Shown: positions 1-9,800 of the stretch, piece after piece
Numbering within the stretch: the first letter of the stretch is position 1
Layout: every line of letters begins with the position of its first letter
From: Muriicola jejuensis
GTDB taxonomy: Bacteria > Bacteroidota > Bacteroidia > Flavobacteriales > Flavobacteriaceae
Direction: 5' to 3'
DNA length: 64,000 nucleotides
Assembly: GCF_010671595.1 (NCBI RefSeq)
Contig: NZ_JAABOP010000005.1
Coordinates: 1-64,000 of the forward strand
The notes under the pieces: model-generated
What the model saw: only the letters and a program-made list of their open reading frames with translations
Told to the model about the DNA's origin: nothing
The model's database searches: none
Translations under genes and position numbers: made by a program

Positions 1-966
1 ACGGGAACTACAACTGAATGTTACCCAGACATCGATGGCTTGGTATCAGGTTTGCCTACTTCAGTAGAGGTTACCACAACGGCTAAGCCCGGGATGGATT
101 CTTATTTTACCATCAACATTAATGACTCCGATTTGGCTGGTGAGAATATACCTGCCTGGTGTATTGATGTAGACAGGTCATTAGGTGTTGATCATACATT
201 CGTTGCAGATGTGTACTCCAGCACTGAATCCTTACCCGATCTTTTCGAAAATCCTGAAAATTTTGATCTGATCAATTGGATTATCAATCAGCAGTATATT
301 GGAAAACCAAGTCCTTCTGGAGGCAATTATACCTTCGGTGATGTCCAATGGGCCATTTGGGAATTGATCGATGATGTCAATTGTGTGGCCTGTGCGTTTT
401 TGGGTGATGGATGGAGTGTGACTAAGGGACAAGAAATTGTTGATGCTGCTTTAGCTAGTCCAGAAGCCGAAGGCTTTGTTCCAGATTGTGGACAATTAAT
501 AGCGATTGTGCTGATCCCACAAGACAACAGTCAGCCGATTTTTATCACCCTGGAAGTTCCATGTGATTGCAGAGAACTTGAATGCGAGACTGCATTTGCA
601 CGAGGGGAAAACGGAGCGACATGTTTTATAGATACTCCTCAGGAATTCGACCGTTGGGGATGGACTATTGGTCCAATAACAGAAGGAGATTATACATATG
701 ATGTTTATGCGGGTGCCGGACAATGCGATATCAGTAAAGGCGTACTCGTTGGAACAGTTGATGTGAGTTATTCTGATGGTAATGTAGAATTTGAATATAA
801 TATTGATGAAGGATATACTGTTCAGGAAACTCATTCTTACGCCGGTAAGGCTATGTTCCCGACAGATAAGAAAGGCAGGCCAACTGTTGCTCCAGGTCAA
901 TATTCAATCGCAAAAGGCTTAAACGGTGAAATCTATATAATTGCTCATGCGGTGGTTTGTAAATAA
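1..966 (+). CDS. Thioester-domain-like surface lipoprotein, copy A (5' end outside window)
   Basis: The reading frame is open from base 1; the first residue corresponds to residue 36 of the paralogue at 2957-4654, so signal peptide and start lie upstream of the window. The first 560 bases are identical to 3062-3621. This shared module contains WCIDVD and VQWAIW, resembling the Cys and Gln motifs of Gram-positive thioester (TED/TQxA) adhesin domains, equivalent to Cys89 and Gln151 of the full-length copy. After base 570 the C-terminus differs: about 130 residues with a WGWTIGP segment, a YDVYAGAGQCD segment, and an ending in IIAHAVVCK. I recognise that pattern as a recurrent extracellular module of marine Bacteroidota but know no function for it. 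By analogy with the paralogue it is an outer-membrane lipoprotein. The thioester is inference. A terminator follows at 986-1018. Confidence 0.75.
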   Translation, partial: TGTTTECYPDIDGLVSGLPTSVEVTTTAKPGMDSYFTININDSDLAGENIPAWCIDVDRSLGVDHTFVADVYSSTESLPDLFENPENFDLINWIINQQYIGKPSPSGGNYTFGDVQWAIWELIDDVNCVACAFLGDGWSVTKGQEIVDAALASPEAEGFVPDCGQLIAIVLIPQDNSQPIFITLEVPCDCRELECETAFARGENGATCFIDTPQEFDRWGWTIGPITEGDYTYDVYAGAGQCDISKGVLVGTVDVSYSDGNVEFEYNIDEGYTVQETHSYAGKAMFPTDKKGRPTVAPGQYSIAKGLNGEIYIIAHAVVCK

Positions 967-985
967 AATCAGTGATTGATTTTAA

Positions 986-1018
986 TAAAAGGGCAATCAG
1001 AATAGATTGTCCTTTTTT
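986..1018 (+). terminator. Rho-independent terminator after lipoprotein copy A
   Basis: An 8-bp stem, GGGCAATC with GATTGTCC (one G-T pair), encloses a 6-nt loop. It is preceded by AAAA and followed by a run of six T. It sits 20 nt after the stop codon, and would separate copy A from the CapK-like gene downstream. Confidence 0.7.
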
Positions 1019-1253
1019 ATTTTCTCCTTTTTAATATGACCTTGTTTATTGAGAAGTTGCATAATCTGATTTTTTGTGATTTAAATCGTTAATAAAATTT
1101 TACGTTTTAAGCCATAAAAGATATTTGTTTTAGATAGACATATGTGATGAAATAATCAACTATTCTTAGGTCCACAATATTTCCTTATCCTTTTGAAGGC
1201 TACAATTCAAATTCCAATTAATTTTGAAATGAAAATCATACGCTAGCTTATTC

Positions 1254-2555
1254 ATGTACATGCAAAATTTTTTAAGGAGATCTGGATTCTGGATATGGGA
1301 CTTCTTAAACGGAAGTCATGTAAGAAACCACTTGGAGGATATTTCTAATAACCTGCACGCTCTTAGCCATTCTTATTTAATTGACCAATCCAATAAGCAT
1401 CTCTTGGATTTACTGATCCATGCTAAGAAAACGGTTCCCTATTACTTTCCGGCAAGAAAAAAAACGTTTGATGAGTTTCCTGTGATTAGTAAAACAGAAA
1501 TTCGGAATAATTTTGATGCTTTTAAATCCACCGAATACCTTGGGAAGAAGTTATTCAAGGTTACTACAAGCGGATCTACGGGAATACCTTTTTCCATTCT
1601 GCAGGACAAGAATAAAGTAAAAAGAAACAAAGCAGACGCTCTCTTTTTTCTATTAAAAACTGGATATCGTTTGGGTGATCGGTTATATTATTTTCGATTG
1701 TGGAAAGGAGAAGAGAAAAGCAGGCACATGGCCTTTTTTCAAAATATTGTAAAAATCGATATTTCTACCCTTCCTGATAAGGTTTTGGAAAGTATTATTC
1801 AAAAAATTACAGAAGATAAATCGAAAAAAATCTTGTTTGGACTTGCCTCTTCCTTCGAATCCTTAAATCATTATTTGGAAAAAAGGCAAATTGCCCAATT
1901 GGATCTGAACCTGATTTCTATTCTGTCAACCTCCGAATCCATGTCCCCTGAAAGTAAACGAAATCTGGAATCAGTTCTGGGTGTTCCAGTATTTGCGAGA
2001 TATTCAAATGAGGAACAAGGTATTATTGCCCAACAGGTGAAGGCAAAAGACGACTTCTATGAAGTTAATTGGGCCAGTTATTATGTAGAGATTTTTGAAA
2101 TTGAGGAAGATCGAAAAGCCCCTCACGGTAAATTAGGTAGAATTGTAGTTACTGATTTGTTTAACTACAGCATGCCACTTATTAGATATGATACAGGTGA
2201 TCTTGGGATTATGGAATCCGTGAATGACAAATTAGTATTGTCCAGGATCGAAGGAAGAAAAATGGATGCTATTTATAATACTAGCGGGGATCATATTTCC
2301 TCTTACTCGATTTATCCTATAATGTCCAGGTACTATGATAAAATCGATCAATATCAGTTTATTCAACGAGGCAAAAAGGAATATTTAATAAAATTGAATT
2401 TGATCAACTCTTTTCCACAGACCTCATCGTTGATCCATGATTTTAAAAACCTACTGGGAAATGACGCAGAAATACAGGTGGAATTTGTTAAAGAAATTCC
2501 TGTGCTATCTTCGGGTAAGAGAAAAAAGGTAGCCAACATTTACATAAAAAAATAA
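1254..2555 (+). CDS. CapK/PaaK-like adenylate-forming enzyme (1 of 3)
   Basis: A 433-residue member of the phenylacetate-CoA ligase-like branch (PaaK/CapK) of adenylate-forming enzymes, which activate a carboxylate with ATP. The phosphate-binding loop TTSGSTGIPFS lies at about residues 104-114. YDTGDLG and EGRKMD (the A8-like hinge) follow in the C-terminal half, and the protein ends in the family tail LSSGKRKKV. The length matches full PaaK-like proteins. Two paralogues lie at 49600-50973 and 55123-56421. Either ATG 1254 or ATG 1260 could be the start. It sits between the two thioester-like lipoprotein genes on the same strand but after a terminator, so it is probably transcribed alone. The substrate is unknown; a role in cell-surface polymer modification is inferred from the CapK family. 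Confidence 0.85.
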   Translation: MYMQNFLRRSGFWIWDFLNGSHVRNHLEDISNNLHALSHSYLIDQSNKHLLDLLIHAKKTVPYYFPARKKTFDEFPVISKTEIRNNFDAFKSTEYLGKKLFKVTTSGSTGIPFSILQDKNKVKRNKADALFFLLKTGYRLGDRLYYFRLWKGEEKSRHMAFFQNIVKIDISTLPDKVLESIIQKITEDKSKKILFGLASSFESLNHYLEKRQIAQLDLNLISILSTSESMSPESKRNLESVLGVPVFARYSNEEQGIIAQQVKAKDDFYEVNWASYYVEIFEIEEDRKAPHGKLGRIVVTDLFNYSMPLIRYDTGDLGIMESVNDKLVLSRIEGRKMDAIYNTSGDHISSYSIYPIMSRYYDKIDQYQFIQRGKKEYLIKLNLINSFPQTSSLIHDFKNLLGNDAEIQVEFVKEIPVLSSGKRKKVANIYIKK

Positions 2556-2956
2556 AAAAGGACCGATATTTTTTTTTGAGATAAATAAATAGAATAGTCT
2601 TATCTTCCTTCTGTTTAAGAACCACGCCAATAACGTCAGTAGTAAATTTTATCCTAAACGTTAAAAGAACTTCAGGAAGCCCAAAATCCTTGATTTAATG
2701 CGATCCTAAATTCTTTTCGGATCACTTTAAATTATAAGTAGGGATACCAATAAGTTAGGACAAACGGATAGGAAGTTTCGAAACCACGCATTTTGACCGG
2801 AAAATTATCTTTTAAACGAAAACAGGTATTACCCAAAATATTTACAGGGAATAAAGGGTAAATTTATAAGAAGACCGTCTTGATTTATAGGATATTAGGT
2901 ATTATTTCTATACTGTATCGGTTTCGCCTAAAAGTTAATTCTAACACTTAATTATT
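2556..2956. other. Intergenic region upstream of lipoprotein copy B
   Basis: About 400 bases with no convincing gene. It is AT-rich with in-frame stops throughout. A short inverted repeat, GATCC/GGATC with a 12-nt loop, is visible near 2702-2724. I found no exact TAnnTTTG box. It presumably carries the promoter and 5' leader of the lipoprotein at 2957. Confidence 0.5.
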
Positions 2957-4654
2957 ATGAAAAAATTACTAGCTTCTTTAACGGTAGTCCTGCTTGTTGT
3001 TGCAGGATGCTCCGACGTTGATTTATTACAGGACGAGAATCTCCTGAAAAGTGTCAATTTCACGGGAACTACAACTGAATGTTACCCAGACATCGATGGC
3101 TTGGTATCAGGTTTGCCTACTTCAGTAGAGGTTACCACAACGGCTAAGCCCGGGATGGATTCTTATTTTACCATCAACATTAATGACTCCGATTTGGCTG
3201 GTGAGAATATACCTGCCTGGTGTATTGATGTAGACAGGTCATTAGGTGTTGATCATACATTCGTTGCAGATGTGTACTCCAGCACTGAATCCTTACCCGA
3301 TCTTTTCGAAAATCCTGAAAATTTTGATCTGATCAATTGGATTATCAATCAGCAGTATATTGGAAAACCAAGTCCTTCTGGAGGCAATTATACCTTCGGT
3401 GATGTCCAATGGGCCATTTGGGAATTGATCGATGATGTCAATTGTGTGGCCTGTGCGTTTTTGGGTGATGGATGGAGTGTGACTAAGGGACAAGAAATTG
3501 TTGATGCTGCTTTAGCTAGTCCAGAAGCCGAAGGCTTTGTTCCAGATTGTGGACAATTAATAGCGATTGTGCTGATCCCACAAGACAACAGTCAGCCGAT
3601 TTTTATCACCCTGGAAGTTCCCTGTGATTGCAAGGAAACCGAATGTAATGAATGCGACGGTAAAGTTACCCGACTAGACCTGCAATACAATGGAGAAAAT
3701 CCTGCTGATATTGTTGTCATGGACAAAAAGGGTGATAACGAGCTGCCAATTGGCATTATTAATCCTGGAGAAACTTTTACCGTTGATGGTTCAACCGGAA
3801 TTTTCGATGACAAGAAAAATACATTAGGTACCGAAATTGTAATATTCGTGGACGGTGTTGAAAACACCAAGATCCACACCAGTTGTTCGCAACCGATTGG
3901 TCCTGGTCTCACATTTGGTGATTTCACCGTGGTCGGTGGTGCCAGTCGAAACGGTGGAGAATTATGCCCATTGGATCCGCCTCCCGGTAATGGTGACGAT
4001 TGCGGGGAATGCGATGGCAAAGTCACCAGACTGGATCTGGTCAATGACGGACCCGCTACGCAAATCGTGGTAACTGACAAGAAAGGGGAAAACGAGATCT
4101 TCAATGAATTTGTTGAAGCCGGAGCTACCTTTACCCTAAGCGGCTTTGATAAAAATGGGACTTTAGGGACAGAGATCGTTATTAAGGCAAATGGGTCCGA
4201 AACTAAGATACATACCAGCTGTTCACAACCTATCGGCCCAGGCCTTTCATTCGGCGACTTCACGGTTGTAGGCGGAGCCAGCCGAAACGGAGGAGAATTG
4301 TGTCCTCTGGATCCTCCTCCTGGAAATGGGGGTGATGATGACTGTGAATGTGATGGCAAGGTGGATTATTTGAAATTAAGTTATTCAGGAGACCTGGATG
4401 ATGATATCAGGGTAGAGACTAAAAAAGAAGGCGATGTTTTCAATGGGAAAGTATCAGCAGACGGAACCTTCGAATTTTATGGCAATGACAAGAAAGGTAC
4501 CTTGGGTACTGAGATCACAATCTATGTGAACGGAGAAGAAGCGGTAAAAATTCATACCAGTTGCTCTCAACCTATTGGTCCCGGCTTGGTTGCTGGAGAT
4601 TTCGAAGTGATCGAAGGTACTAGCCGTAATGGCGGAGATCTTTGCCCACTATAA
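2957..4654 (+). CDS. Thioester-domain-like surface lipoprotein with three C-terminal repeats, copy B
   Basis: A 565-residue predicted lipoprotein. The signal peptide ends in the lipobox VAGC, with Cys18 as lipidation site. Residues about 40-225 form the module shared with copy A, including Cys89 (WCID) and Gln151 (VQWAIW), placed like the thioester residues of TED/TQxA adhesins. Residues about 232-565 hold three repeats of roughly 100-115 residues, starting at about 232, 351 and 464. Each opens with ECDGKV, contains TSCSQPIGPG and GGxLCPL, and the first two end in a DPPPGNG linker. I have seen this repeat type in extracellular Bacteroidota proteins but can give no function. The likely role is a surface-exposed adhesin or polymer-binding protein. 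The thioester is inference: Cys and Gln are present but the bond is unproven. An intrinsic terminator follows 31 nt after the stop. Confidence 0.85.
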   Translation: MKKLLASLTVVLLVVAGCSDVDLLQDENLLKSVNFTGTTTECYPDIDGLVSGLPTSVEVTTTAKPGMDSYFTININDSDLAGENIPAWCIDVDRSLGVDHTFVADVYSSTESLPDLFENPENFDLINWIINQQYIGKPSPSGGNYTFGDVQWAIWELIDDVNCVACAFLGDGWSVTKGQEIVDAALASPEAEGFVPDCGQLIAIVLIPQDNSQPIFITLEVPCDCKETECNECDGKVTRLDLQYNGENPADIVVMDKKGDNELPIGIINPGETFTVDGSTGIFDDKKNTLGTEIVIFVDGVENTKIHTSCSQPIGPGLTFGDFTVVGGASRNGGELCPLDPPPGNGDDCGECDGKVTRLDLVNDGPATQIVVTDKKGENEIFNEFVEAGATFTLSGFDKNGTLGTEIVIKANGSETKIHTSCSQPIGPGLSFGDFTVVGGASRNGGELCPLDPPPGNGGDDDCECDGKVDYLKLSYSGDLDDDIRVETKKEGDVFNGKVSADGTFEFYGNDKKGTLGTEITIYVNGEEAVKIHTSCSQPIGPGLVAGDFEVIEGTSRNGGDLCPL

Positions 4655-4685
4655 CCTAACGGCATAACAAATTGCTTTTAAAGAC

Positions 4686-4717
4686 AAAAGCATCCTCAAA
4701 ATTGAGGATGCTTTTTT
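4686..4717. terminator. Intrinsic terminator between convergent genes
   Basis: The long, nearly perfect palindrome AAAAGCATCCTC / GAGGATGCTTTT with a short AAAATT loop ends in a T run on the plus strand and has an A run on the left. It can therefore serve both the lipoprotein gene ending at 4654 and the convergent DUF4870 gene ending at 4740. Confidence 0.8.
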
Positions 4718-4739
4718 GATTCGTGGATGTACTGATATA

Positions 4740-5102
4740 CTAGTTTATAAATCTAATGGTCATGAAATAACTCGGGCTTTCCCCGTTATTCGCACGGACC
4801 GCGTTGACAATAGGCATTACAAATCCGAGGATGACCACTCCGATGATCCCCAGGATACCCAGGCCCAGAAGCAGGATGGCAGGAATGCTCAGGATGAAAT
4901 ACAGGATCAGGCTTAGTTGAAAGTTCACGATGGCCTTCCCGTGTTCGTCCATGCCTTCTACCCTGTCCCTGGAGGTAAGCCAGATGATCAGGGGCGTGAT
5001 GAGTCCGCCAAACCCTATGACATAGGATATCAATTGCGTGAGATGGGTGACGACCAGCAACTGCCGGTCTTCCCTTAATGTGGTGGTGTTGATGACTTCC
5101 AT
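4740..5102 (-). CDS. DUF4870-type small membrane protein
   Basis: A 120-residue protein of the DUF4870 family. It shows the family pattern of an N-terminal amphipathic part, a membrane segment around SYVIGFGGLITPLIIWL, the loop DEHGKAIVNFQLS, and a second long hydrophobic region that is nearly continuous from LILYFILSIPAILL to VILGFVMPIV. It is predicted to sit in the inner membrane; the molecular function of the family is unknown. It is divergent from mnmE and converges on the lipoprotein gene, sharing a bidirectional terminator. No operon partner is visible. Confidence 0.85.
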   Translation of the reverse strand: MEVINTTTLREDRQLLVVTHLTQLISYVIGFGGLITPLIIWLTSRDRVEGMDEHGKAIVNFQLSLILYFILSIPAILLLGLGILGIIGVVILGFVMPIVNAVRANNGESPSYFMTIRFIN

Positions 5103-5192
5103 GATTGATGAATTATGGTTTCTTACCTATGGGTCGTGAGTCGGGCCATTTTGTTACAAAGCGACCCTCCCTGTTTCAAACTTCCTTTTCCC

Positions 5193-5200
5193 TATTTTTG
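5193..5200 (+). promoter_or_regulatory. Candidate -7 box of mnmE
   Basis: TATTTTTG matches the Bacteroidota -7 consensus TAnnTTTG exactly and lies 13 nt before the chosen ATG at 5214. No TTG stands at the expected 17-23 nt spacing, so the match could be chance. Confidence 0.3.
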
Positions 5201-5213
5201 CAAAAAGGAATTG

Positions 5214-6611
5214 ATGATCTCACAGGATACCATTGTTGCTCTTGCCACGGCTCCGGGAACCGGCGCCATCGCGGTGATACGGGTATCCGGTCCGGATGCC
5301 ATCTCCACAACCTCCCAAGTATTTGAACCCGTAAGAGGTGGATCCCTGACAAAGGCTTCCAGCCACACCGTACATCTTGGGTATCTGAAGGAAGATGGAA
5401 GGACCTTAGACCAGGTGCTGGTTACTGTCTTCAAAGGCCCGAACTCCTACACTGGTGAGCACGTGACCGAGATCTCCTGCCATGGCTCCCCCTATATCCA
5501 GCAGGAGATCATACAACTCTTCCTCAGGAAAGGCTGCAGGATGGCGGAGGCCGGGGAATTCACGCTCCGGGCTTTCCTGAATGGCAAACTCGATCTGAGT
5601 CAGGCTGAAGCTGTGGCCGACCTTATCGCTTCGGAAAATGCCGCTTCCCACCAACTGGCCCTGCAACAAATGAGGGGTGGCTTCAGTAACGAGATCAAAA
5701 ACCTCCGGCAGGAACTCCTCAATTTTGCCTCCCTGATTGAACTGGAACTCGACTTTGCCGAAGAGGATGTCGAATTCGCTGACAAAAAACAATTCTCCGA
5801 GTTGCTCACTCGCATACAGCAGGTCTTCAGGAATCTCATCGATTCCTTCGCCCTGGGCAACGTGATCAAGACCGGTATCCCCATCGCCATCGTGGGCGAG
5901 CCCAACGTGGGGAAATCCACCCTCCTCAACGCCCTGCTGAACGAAGAGCGGGCCATTGTAAGTCCCATTCCGGGAACCACACGGGATACCGTGGAGGACG
6001 AACTCGTGATAGGCGGTATCGGATTCCGTTTTATCGACACCGCTGGGATACGGGAAACCGTCGATGTGGTGGAATCCATCGGCATCAGAAAGACACATGA
6101 AAAGATCGAAAACGCACGGCTTGTGATCTACCTGGTAGATGCGAAGGAAGTGAACCTCACTCAGGAAAAAAGAAAGGAGGTTCAGGGTCGACTCGCATTA
6201 CTCAAAGACCAGTATCCCGGTAAAGAAATGTTGCTCGTGGTCAACAAAGTAGATGCCCTGGAGGATGGGGTCCTCTCAAGATTAACGGAAGAGATTCCAA
6301 ACGCCTTATTCATATCAGCGAAGGAAAACAAAGGACTGGATACGCTTAAAGACCAGTTCTTAAACCTGGTCAATACCGGTGCCCTGACCTCTGGTGACAC
6401 CATCATTTCCAATACCCGCCACTACAACGCCCTGATCAGGGCTACCGAAGAGATCAGAAAGGTTCAGGAGGGTCTGGAATCCGGCCTTTCGGGTGACCTC
6501 CTGGCGGTAGATATTCGCCAGGCACTCTATCACCTCGGGGAGATCACCGGGGAGATCACCACGGACGACCTTCTGGGAAACATATTTGCCAACTTCTGCA
6601 TCGGTAAGTAA
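5214..6611 (+). CDS. mnmE: tRNA-5-carboxymethylaminomethyl-2-thiouridine-type modification GTPase MnmE
   Basis: MnmE with MnmG modifies the wobble uridine (C5 position) of several tRNAs in the cytoplasm. The order is classic: an N-terminal formyl-THF binding domain starting DTIVALATAPG, a helical region, and an inserted G domain with GEPNVGKST (about residue 229), PGTTRD, DTAGIRET and NKVD. The C-terminal motif is FCIGK, whose Cys is conserved in the family. Length from ATG 5214 is 465 residues, the usual family size. A longer open frame begins at 5115 but its extra 33 residues do not match the family. ATG 5214 also has AAGGA about 5 nt upstream, unusual here, which supports this start. It stands alone, divergent from the DUF4870 gene. 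Confidence 0.97.
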   Translation: MISQDTIVALATAPGTGAIAVIRVSGPDAISTTSQVFEPVRGGSLTKASSHTVHLGYLKEDGRTLDQVLVTVFKGPNSYTGEHVTEISCHGSPYIQQEIIQLFLRKGCRMAEAGEFTLRAFLNGKLDLSQAEAVADLIASENAASHQLALQQMRGGFSNEIKNLRQELLNFASLIELELDFAEEDVEFADKKQFSELLTRIQQVFRNLIDSFALGNVIKTGIPIAIVGEPNVGKSTLLNALLNEERAIVSPIPGTTRDTVEDELVIGGIGFRFIDTAGIRETVDVVESIGIRKTHEKIENARLVIYLVDAKEVNLTQEKRKEVQGRLALLKDQYPGKEMLLVVNKVDALEDGVLSRLTEEIPNALFISAKENKGLDTLKDQFLNLVNTGALTSGDTIISNTRHYNALIRATEEIRKVQEGLESGLSGDLLAVDIRQALYHLGEITGEITTDDLLGNIFANFCIGK

Positions 6612-6761
6612 AGCCCCCATTTGAAGTAATAAATTCAGCTCTTCTTCGTTCTATCCAAGTATTTTGACGTGTATTTCATACACTTTATCGATGTATATTC
6701 TTACGACAAAGTATTATAAGAAGAAATTCAACAAGAAGAAAATAGAATCCTTAAACCAACC

Positions 6762-6786
6762 AGCCTGCCTAAACCAACAGGCTTTT
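6762..6786 (+). terminator. Possible weak terminator between mnmE and the adhesin gene
   Basis: A 6-bp stem, AGCCTG with CAGGCT, encloses 10 nt and is followed by TTTT. It lies only 17 nt before the adhesin ATG, so it could equally be a leader hairpin. The stem is short. Confidence 0.3.
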
Positions 6787-6803
6787 AACCCTTGTGATGA
6801 ACC

Positions 6804-9800
6804 ATGCTTATCAGACTATCCCACATCTGTCTTTTTTTGTTCATTCTATCCTCCCTAAACAGCCTGGCGCAAGTTCAGGTGCAGGCCACAGCAGGCACTG
6901 CCACAGGAAATTATCCAAATCTCAAAGCGACCTTCGATCAGATCAACAACGGGAATCACCGAGGTGATATCACGATCGAGATCACCGCAGACCTCATAGA
7001 AACCAGTACGGCTACTCTGGACCACAGTGGTTCAGGCCCCAGTAACTATACAAGCATACGCATCACTCCCTCTGGAGGGGTTCAAAGGACCATTTCGGGG
7101 AATTTAGGGTCTAGCGGACTCATCCATTTTAACGGGGCAGACCAGGTGACTATTGATGGTCTGAACGAATCGGGTAATGCCCTGACCTTGCGAAACGATC
7201 ATACAGGGGCACCTACCCTGCGATTCTCCAGTACCAAAAGTGCCACAGAAGGAAACACTATAGAAAATTGCACTATTTTGGGATCTAATTCATCGGCCAG
7301 CTCAGGAGTTATTCAACTGCAATGGGCAAACAACAATCAGTTCCTCAACAATGCCATAGGGCCATCGGGTACAAACTATCCGTCGAACCTCATCTATGCC
7401 GGGTACTACTATTACGGCAACAGCGACAACAATACCATCTCGGGAAATCAACTATTCGACTACGGGAATCCCAATTCTACACAGGCGGCCGCTGTCTATG
7501 CCCAATATGCCACCCATTGGTCCATAACGGACAACCGGATCTACCAATCGACCCCAAAATCTTTTAGTAACACCAATTTCAGAGTTTATTACGGGATCTA
7601 CCTCAGGGACGGGGCCGGTCACCTGGTAAACAACAACATCATCGGGCACGCTTCATCCGGAGCTACGGGCACCACAAATATTGATGTAAACGGAGCTAAT
7701 TCCTCTGTGGATCTCTATCCCATCTTCATGACTTCTGATGGTACAGATCTATCAACTATTGAAGGGAATACCATTTCTGGTTTTTCGGTCAACGGGGGGT
7801 CGGAACATATCAATATCTATCCCATCTTCTTCGAAGGAACCTACGGATCGTCCGCTACCATCCTGAGAACGGCTTCGATCGCTAACAATACCATTGGATC
7901 TGCGACTGATCCAAATTCGATAAGTCTCAGCACCACAGGGCATATGAGGATCCGGGCGATCATGCTGGGCAACCCCGGCAGTTCCCTGAATTACCTCTAT
8001 AATGTCGATATCACTGACAACGCCATCGGCGGTATCCGCATCCCAACGACCGCGAGTCCGCTGGGATATTTCAATGGGATCAGCACCAAAGGATACCAGG
8101 GGTCTGCGGTGACCGTCAGTGGAAATACCATCGGCTTTCCGGGGGCCCCTGTCGAAATCGGCGATTCTCCAACAGCCAGCCAATTCAGCTATTCCGGCAT
8201 CTATGTGGCCTATATGGGATACGAACACGCGACCATCGATGAGAACCTAATCCAGGATTTAAGGTCGTATTCAACCACCTATCCTTCCAATGGGATTGAA
8301 CTATTCAAATACAATCCCTCTAATGCCTACACCATAACCAACAACACGATCCGGGGCCTACAAAGCGAGGGAGACGTCTCTGGGATCAGGTCGCAATACA
8401 ACCCCTCAGGAAGCATGTACTCCGGCAACACGATCTATGATCTTTTGTCTGCCAAAAACGCCTATGGCTTATATCTGGGTGAAAAAAATTCTGAGGTCGA
8501 GGGTAACCTGGTCCACAGCCTGGTTTCCACAAGTGGAACGGGAACCGTGGCCGGTATCTATATGAGATCCTTTCAATCGCCCCTAAACACCATTAAGAAC
8601 AACATCGTCAGCCTCGGCCGGGATGTGAATGGCACATCGCTTGGAAATATTAATATCTACGGGATCTTCGACGACACAAACGGGGCCAGTAGCAATTACT
8701 TTTTCAACACCGTGTCCATCCATGGATCAGGGAGCAGCGGGAACCTGAATTCCTATGCCTTCTACCGCCTTTACGGTAATTATAACTCCGTGATCAAGAA
8801 CAACCTCTTTACCAATTACAGGTTGAATAGTGGGGGAAGCGGGAAGCACTACGCCATCCGTCTGAGGAATAACAGTTCTCTTACCATCGACCATAACCGA
8901 TATTTTACCGCAGGTCCGGATGGGATCCTGGGTGATTTCAACGGAGCAGACCGCACCACCCTGGCCGACTGGCAGAGTTCTACCGGGCAGGATTCGAACA
9001 GTACGGAAGGAGATCCCCAGTTTATCGACGAGACGAGCGTAATTCCTTTTGATTATTTCCCGGGAATCGCTCAGGTAGGTGAGACTATTTCGGGAATATC
9101 AACCGACTTTAAAGGAGCTCTGAGAAGTGATCCTCCTTCGGTAGGAGCCATAGAAGGACTGTATACGATCAATTCGACCATTACCGTAACCCCGGATACA
9201 CTGCCTGCCGATGGAATCAGCACAGCTGCTGTACTCATTCAACTCATAGGTGAAAGCAATGCCCCGCTCACGGTAGGTGGTGAACTCATTGAGATCACCT
9301 CATCCCTTGGGACCCTCTCGGCAGTAACAGACCAGGGTGATGGCACATATTCCGCGGTACTTACCAGTCCAACCTCGGTAGGGACGGCCATTCTAACCTT
9401 CAAGGTAAACGGATTTAGCGCCCAGGGTTCAGCTACAGCAACCTTTGTTGCAGGGGCTCCTGATATCGCCACATCCATTATTTCGGCTAATCCGACGAGC
9501 ATCGTGGCCAACGGCAGCACTATCTCTAACCTCCTGATCCTGCTTTTTGACAGCAATAACAACCCTATTACCTCGGGAGGGGAAACTATAGCGGTCACCA
9601 CTACCCTGGGGACCGTAAGCGCGGTGACCGACCTGGGTGATGGAACCTATTCTGCTGTGCTCACCAGCGGAACAGCTACTGGGAATGCAGAGGTTTCTTT
9701 CACTATCAATGCAGCCCCGGCTACAGCTACCGCTTCAGTTGAATTCATTGCGGGTACCCCGGATCCGGCTACAGTCACCATTACCGCAAGTCCTACCAGC

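Noticed and set aside
3592-4359. Open frame of 255 codons on the minus strand opposite the lipoprotein repeats
   Set aside because: It mirrors the repeats of the real gene, is Pro/Ser-rich low-complexity sequence without a recognisable domain, and follows from the codon bias of the plus strand.
1-4654. The direct repeat at 1-560 and 3062-3621 as ends of a composite transposon around the CapK-like gene
   Set aside because: The repeats are coding sequence for a lipoprotein module, with no transposase or terminal inverted repeats. Gene duplication or conversion explains them better.
5406-6098. Open frame of 230 codons opposite mnmE
   Set aside because: mnmE on the plus strand is certain and full length. 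The antisense frame shows no family motif.
6664-6858. 64-codon plus-strand frame between mnmE and the adhesin
   Set aside because: It is Lys/Asn/Gln-rich low-complexity sequence that overlaps the adhesin signal peptide. No reason to treat it as a gene.
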